Positions 1-5,906 of a stretch of 8,702 bases of DNA are shown here, piece by piece. Made by a program: the position numbers and the translations under genes. A model generated the notes under the pieces. That model did no database searches, was not told where the DNA came from, and was given only the letters and a program-made list of their open reading frames with translations. Numbering within the stretch: position 1 is the first letter of the stretch; the number at the start of each line of letters is the position of its first letter. The DNA is from Pirellulales bacterium (GTDB lineage: Bacteria > Planctomycetota > Planctomycetia > Pirellulales > Thermoguttaceae), in NCBI GenBank assembly GCA_030617125.1, contig JAUWWA010000053.1:1-8702 (forward strand), written 5' to 3'.

Positions 1-7
1 AAGAATA

Positions 8-84
8 AACTGGACTTTTGCAAATTGGTCCCCTCTCCCAGAGGGAGAGGGGACATTGAATCCGCATTTTGCAAAAGTCCAGTT
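8..84. repeat. Nested inverted repeat (MITE-like or bidirectional terminator)
   Basis: The outer arms are a perfect 17-bp inverted repeat: AACTGGACTTTTGCAAA at 8-24 and its exact complement at 68-84. Inside lies a second perfect 12-bp inverted repeat, GTCCCCTCTCCC at 28-39 and its complement at 43-54, with a 3-nt AGA loop. The two stems are separated by 3 nt on one side and 13 nt on the other. It starts 24 bp past the stop codon of the small gene at 108-383, so on RNA it could end or protect that transcript. It has no transposase and no clear target-site duplication in the flanks (AAGAATA left, GTCACTT right). A small non-autonomous mobile element, a dispersed palindrome and a terminator are all possible. 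The symmetry itself is certain; the function is inferred. Confidence 0.8.
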
Positions 85-107
85 GTCACTTCAAGCTTGA
101 CGGACCA

Positions 108-383
108 CTAGCCGGTTGTGGCCGGAGTCCGGGCAACGGTCACACTTACTTTGTACCCAAGCCGCGACAGGAAATCGTCGCAGTCTTCCCACGTCAACCC
201 GAAGGCCTTTACATCCGCCAACCCGAGACGGCTGACAATCTCCCGCAGCTCTTCGAGATGTTCTTCTTCGAATTCTCCATCCATCATCACCGTTTCAGCC
301 CAATCGACCAGTTGTGCCGCTGTGATCTTGTGGCAGAGGTAATCGGTCAGTCGTTGGGCGACGGCCTGACGCGTGATTTTCAT
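108..383 (-). CDS. Small acidic hypothetical protein, second gene of a two-gene module
   Basis: A 91-residue protein I cannot assign to a named family, though it looks like a conserved small bacterial hypothetical. It is predicted mostly helical and acidic in the middle (MDGEFEEEHLEELREIV around residues 34-50), followed by a well-ordered stretch (GLADVKAFGLTWEDCDDFL around 54-72) and a short C-terminal beta-like tail. It has no signal peptide or membrane segment, so it is probably cytoplasmic. The ATG is preceded by GAGGAG at 392-397 with 8-nt spacing. It overlaps the stop codon of the repaired upstream gene as ATGA (380-383), which suggests translational coupling. The pairing of a basic upstream protein with an acidic downstream one resembles a toxin-antitoxin layout, but no diagnostic motif supports that. 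The gene is very likely real because of its RBS, coupling and coherent sequence. Confidence 0.72.
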   Translation of the reverse strand: MKITRQAVAQRLTDYLCHKITAAQLVDWAETVMMDGEFEEEHLEELREIVSRLGLADVKAFGLTWEDCDDFLSRLGYKVSVTVARTPATTG

Positions 384-641
384 CGTTCGTTCTCCTCAAT
401 CTTGATGTGTCCCTTGTCAACGGGATACTTTTCATGAATCTCCACTAACTGCTTTTTTGGCGTCGTATATTTCTTGCCGGAACCGTACCGTCCGTTCCAT
501 GGCGTCAACTTCCTTCACGTAACGCGCTGTCCAACCGTACCGACCTGGGGCATCGTACCAATAGCGCCTGCCACCATTTGGGAGTTCCTTCCACGAGCCG
601 AATTTCCGCTCGTTTACCGCGCGCTTGTGCTCGTCTCGCAT
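380..641 (-). pseudogene. Small basic hypothetical protein, +1 frameshifted at an A6 run
   Basis: The uninterrupted frame runs from a possible GTG at 653 (or the preferred ATG at 641) to a TGA at 432-434. It encodes a basic, aromatic-rich protein with the stretch GGRRYWYDAPGRYGWTARYV near residues 23-42. After the A6 run (T6 at 453-458 on the plus strand) the protein becomes unrelated and stops within six codons. Removing one A continues it as QLVEIHEKYPVDKGH and onward, ending in a TGA that overlaps the ATG of the next gene by 4 nt. The repaired product is 86 residues from 641. AGGTGG at 654-659 lies 12 nt before the ATG and directly abuts the GTG, so I prefer the ATG. The cause could be a sequencing error in the homopolymer, a recent inactivating mutation, or slippage that makes both forms. 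I do not recognise the family by name. Confidence 0.68.
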
Positions 642-700
642 CCGGATCGACACCCACCTACGCCGAGATCAGTCAGCAATGCTTCCGCCATTGAAACATC

Positions 701-730
701 ATTCTACGCCGTCGCAAGCGACAGTGTCAA
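701..730 (-). promoter_or_regulatory. Sigma70-type promoter of the small two-gene module
   Basis: On the minus strand a perfect -35 TTGACA (725-730) is followed by an 18-bp spacer and a -10 TAGAAT (701-706), which matches the TATAAT consensus at five of six positions. Transcription would start near 694. That leaves a leader of about 40-50 nt before the small basic gene, enough to include the AGGTGG at 654-659. The position, between the decarboxylase stop and the module, fits an independent promoter. This is the best consensus match in the window. Activity is inferred from sequence only. Confidence 0.62.
711..722. promoter_or_regulatory. Candidate operator inside the promoter spacer
   Basis: GTCGC-AA-GCGAC is a perfect 5-bp inverted repeat with a 2-nt centre. 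It lies wholly between the -10 and -35 boxes of the promoter at 701-730. A repressor bound there would block RNA polymerase, as is common in autoregulated small operons. Repeats this short also arise by chance, and no second copy is seen nearby. Confidence 0.3.
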
Positions 731-795
731 TAATGAAATGACGCGACCAACGGGGGCCGCGTCCATCAACGCAGGCGGAACCACGCGCCGACCGC

Positions 796-2502
796 TCAAA
801 TGCGCGCGCTAAGCCTGCGCGCCAGCCGCTCCAGCGGCTTGCTGCAATCGTCCACCGGCAGATGCACTTGGATGAGGCTCATCGCGCGGGTATCGGTCCA
901 CGCGGTGTGTAGCGCGGCGGCGAACTCGCCCTCGGTGCGAACTTCGTAGCCGGTGCCGCCGCCGAGCACTTCCGGCAGTTTGTGGTACTGCCACGGATGC
1001 ACGTCATTGAACTTGTGGTGGCCGGCGTGCAACAGCCGTTCAGTGCCATATCCCTTGTTGTCCAATACGATGATGATCGGCTTGAATTGGCGGCGGACAA
1101 TCGTGGACAACTCCATTCCCGTCATCTGGAATGCACCGTCGCCAACCAAGACGACCGGCCGCAGGTCGGGCCGGGCGACGTTGACTCCCAACTCGGCCGG
1201 CACCGCAAACCCCATCGATGCGTAATACGCCGGCGCAAGAAACTCGGTCCGGCGCCGGATCGCCAGTTCGCTGCACGCGAACAACGCGTCGCCGACGTCG
1301 GCGATCACCACCGTTGCGTCGTCCAGCGCCGCGTTCAGAAGGCCAATCAGCCGCTGGATGGTGATCGGCTCGTCCGGCCGGATCGGATCGCTCGCATCGG
1401 TAGCGGCGAAGCGCTGCGGAAGCGTTTGCGGCGTGGCCTTCAAATCGGCGGCGATCAGCCCCTCGACAAAGTCCGAAAGCAGTACGTCGTGGAAATGGTG
1501 GTGGCTGATTTGCAGCGATTCGCTGGTTGCGTAGATACACTTGGTCGGGTCGAGGTTGGCGGTGTAGATGCCCAGGTTGATGTCGGTCATAAAGGCGCCG
1601 AGCACGATCACGCAGTCGCTCTGCTCGACCAACTGCGCGACGTCCTCGTGCCCCATGGCGCCCTCATAGATACCGGCGAACAGCGGGTGCGTTTCGCCGA
1701 TGACGCTCTTGCCCAGCATGGTGGTCGTAATCGGAATGCCCGCACCCTCGGCGAATGCCAGCAGGCAGTCTTGCAGCCCGAAGCGGTGGATTTCCACGCC
1801 CGCAAGGATGACTGGCCGCGTGCTCTGGGAGATGCGCCGAACGGCTTCCGCCACGGCTTCGGCCAGGGCGTCGACGTCGCTGGTCGGCTCCGCGCGGACG
1901 GGGGCATACAGACCCTCAGGCACAACGCCCACCATGTCACGCGGCAGTTCGATGTAGCCGGGCCGGCGGTAGCGAATTACCGCTTCCAGTACACGGTCAA
2001 TCTCCTGCAGCGCTGTTTGTGGATTGTCGAGTTCGGCGCTTGCGGCACAGAAGCGGCGAAACACCTGGAACTGCGTGTGGAAATCCTTCACCTTGTGGTG
2101 CAGCAGCGGATTCTTGGATCGCTCGCACAGCCCCGGCGCGCCGCTGACGACCACGACGGGCGACTTCTCGGCGTACGCGCCGGCGATCGAATTGCACAGG
2201 CTCAGCCCACCAACGCAATAGGTGATGCAAACCGCCCCGATTCCGTTGATCCGGGCGTAAGCGTCGGCGGCGAACCCGGCGCAGTCCTCCCGGGTGCAGC
2301 CGACCACGTTGATGGGGCTCTCTTCCAGCCTCGCGTAGAACGCGAGCACGTAGTCACCCGGCAGACCGAACATGTCGCGAACTCCATAGTCCTGGAGCCG
2401 CCGGATAAGGTAATCTCCGATCGACGTTCCCGAGACCACTGTCGGTGGAATCGGCGAGGCAACCGGCGTGATGGCGGCCGGGTTGGAATGGATTTCTCCC
2501 AT
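796..2502 (-). CDS. Thiamine-diphosphate 2-keto acid decarboxylase (pyruvate/indolepyruvate decarboxylase type)
   Basis: A 568-residue enzyme predicted to decarboxylate a 2-keto acid (pyruvate, indolepyruvate, phenylpyruvate or branched-chain) to the aldehyde using ThDP and Mg2+ in the cytoplasm. It has the family's three domains. The N-terminal pyrimidine-binding part has PGDY with Asp50 and the cofactor-activating Glu72 (in [14 protein letters not shown]). The tandem His135-His136 that marks this decarboxylase subgroup is present. The C-terminal pyrophosphate-binding part has GDG at 454-456 and DNKGYG with Asn482, then Glu488. The full catalytic set (Asp, His-His, two Glu) is retained, which argues against acetolactate synthase. 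Length is normal for the family. I chose the ATG at 2502 because AAGGAG lies 8 nt upstream. An in-frame ATG at 2523 would add seven residues but has no ribosome-binding site. The gene stands alone, with 236 bp to its upstream neighbour. Substrate cannot be fixed from sequence. Confidence 0.93.
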   Translation of the reverse strand: MGEIHSNPAAITPVASPIPPTVVSGTSIGDYLIRRLQDYGVRDMFGLPGDYVLAFYARLEESPINVVGCTREDCAGFAADAYARINGIGAVCITYCVGGLSLCNSIAGAYAEKSPVVVVSGAPGLCERSKNPLLHHKVKDFHTQFQVFRRFCAASAELDNPQTALQEIDRVLEAVIRYRRPGYIELPRDMVGVVPEGLYAPVRAEPTSDVDALAEAVAEAVRRISQSTRPVILAGVEIHRFGLQDCLLAFAEGAGIPITTTMLGKSVIGETHPLFAGIYEGAMGHEDVAQLVEQSDCVIVLGAFMTDINLGIYTANLDPTKCIYATSESLQISHHHFHDVLLSDFVEGLIAADLKATPQTLPQRFAATDASDPIRPDEPITIQRLIGLLNAALDDATVVIADVGDALFACSELAIRRRTEFLAPAYYASMGFAVPAELGVNVARPDLRPVVLVGDGAFQMTGMELSTIVRRQFKPIIIVLDNKGYGTERLLHAGHHKFNDVHPWQYHKLPEVLGGGTGYEVRTEGEFAAALHTAWTDTRAMSLIQVHLPVDDCSKPLERLARRLSARI

Positions 2503-2510
2503 CGACTCCT

Positions 2511-2516
2511 CTCCTT
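2511..2516 (-). promoter_or_regulatory. Ribosome-binding site that sets the decarboxylase start
   Basis: AAGGAG on the minus strand, 8 nt before the ATG at 2500-2502, with a second AGGAG at 2506-2510. It lies inside the coding region of the longer possible start at 2523, which has no purine-rich element in front of it, so translation most likely starts at 2502. Confidence 0.6.
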
Positions 2517-2738
2517 CTGGCATGGGAGCAGATTACTTTCGGACCAACGAAAAACCTAGCCAATCGTAGACGATGCCGCCGGGCAAGGAAACCCCTTAGG
2601 GGGCATGCCGCTACTCGCGTATGCCGGAACCTGGCCAAGATGTTCGCCGTCCTGTCCGGACAAATCCGTGCCCCCCTTCCCTTCTCTCCGATTTCCTCCT
2701 CCCCTTCAGACGTGAACTGCAAACGGCCTGAGAGTCGA

Positions 2739-4274
2739 CTACTGCTCGACGCGGTACAGGTGCGTCTTCGTCCGCAGATAGATCGCCCTGCCGACCACCG
2801 CCGGCGAAGCCATGAACCCGGCGTCGAGCTTATTGACGGCAAGCTCCTTGTACTGGCGCGCCGGCTCGATCACCGTGGCTTTGTCCTCGTGGCTGAAGAA
2901 GTAGATGCGCCCGTCGGCGTAGATGGGCGAGGCCGAGTACTTGCCGCCGATCCGCTTCCGCCAGACGACCTCGCCTGTGGGCGCCTCCAGGCACGTGGCG
3001 ATGCCTTTGTCGTCGACGGTGAAGATCAGTTCGCCGACCATCACGGGCGAGGGCTTCAGCGGCATGCCTCGGTTGCACTTCCACACGACGTGGCTGTCGG
3101 TCACGTCGCCGCGGCCGCCGGGCCGCACGGCCAAGAGCGTGGGGCTCCCGATAGCACTGTTGACGAATACCAGCCCGTGGCCGAACAGCGGCCGCGACAC
3201 GTTCGAGAAACCCGGGTGGCGCACCCGCCAGAGTTCCTCGCCCGTGGCCGGGTCGTAGGCGTACGAGCCCTCGGCGCCGGTGCAAATCATTTGCGGCGAG
3301 CCGCCCACGCGCACGAGCAGCGGCGTGCTGTAGGCCTTGCGGAAGTCGGGTTCGATGTCCTTCATGTCGATCGAGCGATCGGTCTTCCATGCGGTCTTGC
3401 CGGTCGTCTTCTCCAGCGCGATAACGTACTGCACATCGATGCCGTCCATGGGGAAGATCAGCAAGTTTTTGAACAGGATCGGCGAGGAACCCGGCCCGCG
3501 GAAGTGGTCGCAGTAGATGTCGCGGCGCTGCCAGAGGACCTCGCCCGAGCCGGTGTCCAAACACGCCGTGCCATAGGCGCCGAAGTGGACGTACACGCGC
3601 CCTTCCTCGACCACCGGCGTGGGCGAGGCGTGGCTGTTCAGCGGATTCGTGATTTGCAGCTTCTCGTTGTAGAAGAGCTTGATGTCGTGCAGGATTTTGC
3701 CCGAGTCACGATCCACGCAGACGACGAACTGATCGTGCCCGTCGTCGGTGGCGGTGGTCATCCAGATCTGCCTGTCCCAGACGACCGGCGACGACCATCC
3801 GCGGCCGTGGATGGGAGTTTTCCACTTGATGTTTTCGGTTTCGCTCCAGGTGACGGGCAACCCGGTGGCGTCGGAGCGCCCGTTATCCGGACCGCGAAAC
3901 TGCGGCCAGTTCTCACCGGCAGCGGCGAGTGGAGTGGAAGGGCGACCGATTTCACTGTCCGCAACTGGAGTTGCCTTCTGCAGATTGGCCGCCATTCGCT
4001 CGGCAAATCTCCGCCAGACGGTTATGGAGCGCTTGAGGTTCTCGCGGATGTCGCCTCGGACTCCCCAGCATTGCAGGCCGACGGGGCCGTCGTAACCGAG
4101 CTCTGCAAGCAGTGCCGCCTGGTCATCGCGCGAGAGACGATCGTATCCGGCGCCGTTGTCGAACGCGAAGAAGGGGTTGTCGAGCCTCGGCTTGGCCGGG
4201 GCTTCAGCGGCCGGTAGTGCGATCGGCGAAAAACACAATAGGCCGGCCGCCAGCACGCTGGATAGGAATCTCAT
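2739..4274 (-). CDS. Secreted PQQ-type beta-propeller protein with a fused epimerase remnant
   Basis: A 511-residue exported protein. Residues 1-23 form a classical signal peptide (MRFLSSVLAAGLLCFSPIALPAA). Residues 32-99 match the two ends of a sugar phosphate isomerase/epimerase. From about residue 122 (ENWPQFRGPDNGRSD) the rest is a PQQ-like (BamB/YncE-like) beta-propeller. Its blades show the recurring TG-x-x-x-W pattern: SGEVLW at 243, TGKTAW at 291, TGEELW at 344, TGEVVW at 433. No quinoprotein dehydrogenase active-site residues can be confirmed, so it is probably a binding or scaffold propeller, not a proven enzyme. The ATG at 4274 overlaps the stop of the upstream Gfo/Idh/MocA gene (ATGA) and has AAGGAG 5 nt upstream. 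The in-frame extension to 4499 lies antiphase inside that gene and is rejected. It is probably co-translated with its neighbour and acts in the periplasm or at the cell surface, plausibly in sugar or polysaccharide breakdown. Confidence 0.9.
   Translation of the reverse strand: MRFLSSVLAAGLLCFSPIALPAAEAPAKPRLDNPFFAFDNGAGYDRLSRDDQAALLAELGYDGPVGLQCWGVRGDIRENLKRSITVWRRFAERMAANLQKATPVADSEIGRPSTPLAAAGENWPQFRGPDNGRSDATGLPVTWSETENIKWKTPIHGRGWSSPVVWDRQIWMTTATDDGHDQFVVCVDRDSGKILHDIKLFYNEKLQITNPLNSHASPTPVVEEGRVYVHFGAYGTACLDTGSGEVLWQRRDIYCDHFRGPGSSPILFKNLLIFPMDGIDVQYVIALEKTTGKTAWKTDRSIDMKDIEPDFRKAYSTPLLVRVGGSPQMICTGAEGSYAYDPATGEELWRVRHPGFSNVSRPLFGHGLVFVNSAIGSPTLLAVRPGGRGDVTDSHVVWKCNRGMPLKPSPVMVGELIFTVDDKGIATCLEAPTGEVVWRKRIGGKYSASPIYADGRIYFFSHEDKATVIEPARQYKELAVNKLDAGFMASPAVVGRAIYLRTKTHLYRVEQ
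3978..4181 (-). other. Collapsed sugar phosphate isomerase/epimerase segment inside the propeller gene
   Basis: These residues (32-99 of the propeller protein) begin NPFFAFDNGAGYDRLSRDD then QAALLAELGYDG, like the first strand and helix of xylose-isomerase-like TIM barrels. They run directly into PVGLQCWGVRGDIRENL then KRSITVWRRFAER, like the last strand and helix of the same family. The roughly 200 residues that normally lie between are missing, with Glu-Leu-Gly-Tyr-Asp-Gly (4086-4103) at the join. The reading frame is open, so the segment is translated, but it cannot fold as a barrel. The family assignment comes from my knowledge of the family and from the match to the second remnant at 7500-7671. 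Confidence 0.72.
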
Positions 4275-4285
4275 GCGTTCTCCTT
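4271..4285 (-). promoter_or_regulatory. Translational coupling site: ATGA overlap with internal RBS
   Basis: The TGA of the oxidoreductase (4271-4273) and the ATG of the propeller gene (4272-4274) share ATGA. AAGGAG at 4280-4285, inside the end of the oxidoreductase reading frame, sits 5 nt before the ATG. This fixes the propeller start and predicts that its translation depends on that of the upstream gene. Confidence 0.7.
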
Positions 4286-5665
4286 GATCCACGAATCGAT
4301 GTTGGCGATGGTCCACGGCTCGCGCTGTGTGCGGCTGAGCATCTTGTCGGCCTCGGCGTCGTCGACGAAACGCTCCTTCTCCGGGTTCCAGCGGAGCTTG
4401 CGCCCCAGCAACATGGCGATGGTACCGATGTGCGCGATGGTGATAGTACGGTGGCCGGTTTCGGCCGGGGCGTAACAGGGCTTTCGCAACTTGACGCAAT
4501 CGACGAAGTTGCGGTGTTCGCCGCCGATGCCGCTGCGGCGCGGCGCGATCTCGCTGGGCCGGTAGAACTGCTCGCTCTCGGCAATCACCGATTCGAGGAT
4601 GGCCTTGTCACTGGCTTCGAGCGGGCCGCGCCACTTCTGGAAGCCGATCCAGCCGTCGGTCCCCTCGAAGCGGATGCCCGGGACGCTGCTCGAGACGTTC
4701 ATCGTCACGCCGTTGGCGTACCTGTAATTCACGTCGAACACGGGGGTGGTGTTGAACACGCTATCCTTCGGTGGAAACTCGCCCTTGCCCTCGACCTCGA
4801 CGGGGCCGGTCGCCTCGGTGTTGTTGCCCCATTGGGCCAGGTCGATCAGGTGGGCGCCCCAGTCGGTCATCCGCCCGCCGGAATAGTCGAGGCACCAGCG
4901 GAAGCTGCCGTGGCATTGGGCCGGCACGTACGGCTTCACCGGCGCCTGGCCGAGCCACATGTCGTAGTTGAATCCCTCGGGCACGGGCCGCTCGTCGCGC
5001 TGCATGAAGTTGGCCCCGCGCGTTTCGTTGCCGCCGGGCAGCGTCACGTTGATGTGCTTGAGCCGGCCGATCCGCCCGGCGCGGACCAACTCGCACAGTT
5101 GGATGCACGTTTCGATCGAACGGTTCTCCGAGGCCGTTTGGAAGATGCGGCCAGTCTTCTTGATCACATCGCACAGCGTGCGGCCCTCGGCCACGGTCAG
5201 CGTCAGCGGCTTCTCGCAGATGATGTCCTTGCCGGCCTTGGCGGCCATGATGGCGGGGATCACATGCCAATGGTCGGGCGTGCAGTTGGCCACCACGTCG
5301 ATGTCGCGGCGATTGATCAGATCGCGAAAGTCGCCGTGTTCGGCACAGCCTTTGTAGTTCTTACCCCTCTTGCGGGCGTAGTGGTTCCGGACCTTGGTCT
5401 TGGCGTCGTGCAGGCGCGGTTGGTCGACGTCGCAGACGGCGATCACCTGGGCGTCGTCCATGCGGAAGATTTGGCCGAGGTTCCAGCCGGCCCCGTGGTG
5501 GCCGCAGCCGATCAGCCCGTAGACGATGCGGTTGCTCGGGCTGGTGTTGTCGTCGCGTCCCAGAGCAGAGGCTGGAACGACGTACGGGACGGCCACGGCG
5601 GCCGCCATCGTTGAGGCCGCTTGCTTGAGGAAACGGCGTCGAGAAACATGCTTGTCGGCCGGCAT
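4271..5665 (-). CDS. Tat-exported Gfo/Idh/MocA family oxidoreductase
   Basis: A 464-residue protein of the NAD(P)-dependent sugar oxidoreductase family. The N-terminus carries a twin-arginine signal (SRRRFLKQ at 8-15, then a hydrophobic stretch ending near residue 36), so the folded, cofactor-loaded protein would be exported. The Rossmann fold has GLIGCGHHGAGW at 50-61. The family signature EKP is at 151-153 (IICEKPLTLT), and the C-terminal domain has DWGAHLIDLAQW at 268-279, with the conserved His that sits near the active site. Length is typical of the secreted planctomycete members. The ATG is preceded by GGAG at 5673-5676 with 7-nt spacing. The stop codon overlaps the ATG of the propeller gene, so the two form an operon behind the promoter at 5756-5784. 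Likely substrate is a sugar, amino-sugar or glycoside; known relatives include inositol, glucose and glycosidase-type activities. The specific substrate cannot be read from the sequence. Confidence 0.94.
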   Translation of the reverse strand: MPADKHVSRRRFLKQAASTMAAAVAVPYVVPASALGRDDNTSPSNRIVYGLIGCGHHGAGWNLGQIFRMDDAQVIAVCDVDQPRLHDAKTKVRNHYARKRGKNYKGCAEHGDFRDLINRRDIDVVANCTPDHWHVIPAIMAAKAGKDIICEKPLTLTVAEGRTLCDVIKKTGRIFQTASENRSIETCIQLCELVRAGRIGRLKHINVTLPGGNETRGANFMQRDERPVPEGFNYDMWLGQAPVKPYVPAQCHGSFRWCLDYSGGRMTDWGAHLIDLAQWGNNTEATGPVEVEGKGEFPPKDSVFNTTPVFDVNYRYANGVTMNVSSSVPGIRFEGTDGWIGFQKWRGPLEASDKAILESVIAESEQFYRPSEIAPRRSGIGGEHRNFVDCVKLRKPCYAPAETGHRTITIAHIGTIAMLLGRKLRWNPEKERFVDDAEADKMLSRTQREPWTIANIDSWIKENA

Positions 5666-5755
5666 GGCGAATCTCCATCGGTAGGGCCAGGGGCGACTCG
5701 CCGAGGCATGCTTGCAGTGGCGAGACGCAGGCGGTGCGGTGGATAGCTGAGGACG

Positions 5756-5784
5756 ATTCTAATCGCTGCGGTGCGGCTGGTCAA
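5756..5784 (-). promoter_or_regulatory. Sigma70-type promoter of the oxidoreductase-propeller operon
   Basis: TTGACC (5779-5784, five of six consensus positions), a 17-bp spacer and TAGAAT (5756-5761, five of six). The predicted start near 5749 gives a leader of about 84 nt to the ATG at 5665. Its position in the 241-bp gap between the Wzz-like gene and the oxidoreductase fits a separate transcription unit. Confidence 0.55.
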
Positions 5785-5906
5785 GGAAACACGTTTTGCG
5801 TCGCCGTTCGCTCAGGGGGTGAGCGGACCGAACCGTCCGTCTCGACCCCACCGACACACAATGGTTACGTCACCTCACTCGGGTGGGGTGCGCGCCCATG
5901 ACGAGC

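Noticed and set aside
91..100. TCAAGCTTGA palindrome next to the nested repeat, and TGTCCGGACA at 2653-2662
   Set aside because: Isolated 10-bp palindromes with no second copy or promoter context. They are not informative.
740..763. GACGCG/CGCGTC inverted repeat after the decarboxylase as a terminator
   Set aside because: Only 6 bp with a 12-nt loop and no U-tract. It is likely chance in GC-rich sequence.
2503..2523. Seven-residue longer start of the decarboxylase
   Set aside because: No ribosome-binding site upstream of 2523, while AAGGAG is correctly spaced for the ATG at 2502.
982..2559. Long plus-strand open frame opposite the decarboxylase (and similar ones at 2640-4217, 4112-5614, 6159-7235 and 7345-8640)
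   Set aside because: Low-complexity, Arg/Gly/Asp/Val-rich translations with no family resemblance, directly antisense to well-supported genes. High GC at third codon positions produces such shadows.
2524..2738. Search of the gap between the propeller gene and the decarboxylase for a promoter, terminator or gene fossil
   Set aside because: Only weak -10 and -35 candidates and a purine-rich run were seen. There is no coherent translation in any frame.
4275..4499. N-terminal extension of the propeller gene to 4499
   Set aside because: It lies out of frame within the oxidoreductase gene and is rich in Arg and His. The ATG at 4274 has an RBS, an ATGA overlap and a signal peptide right after it.
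5871..5890. Hairpin after the Wzz-like gene as a terminator
   Set aside because: An 8-bp stem with a C-A mismatch on the minus strand and no following U-tract, so it is too weak to call.
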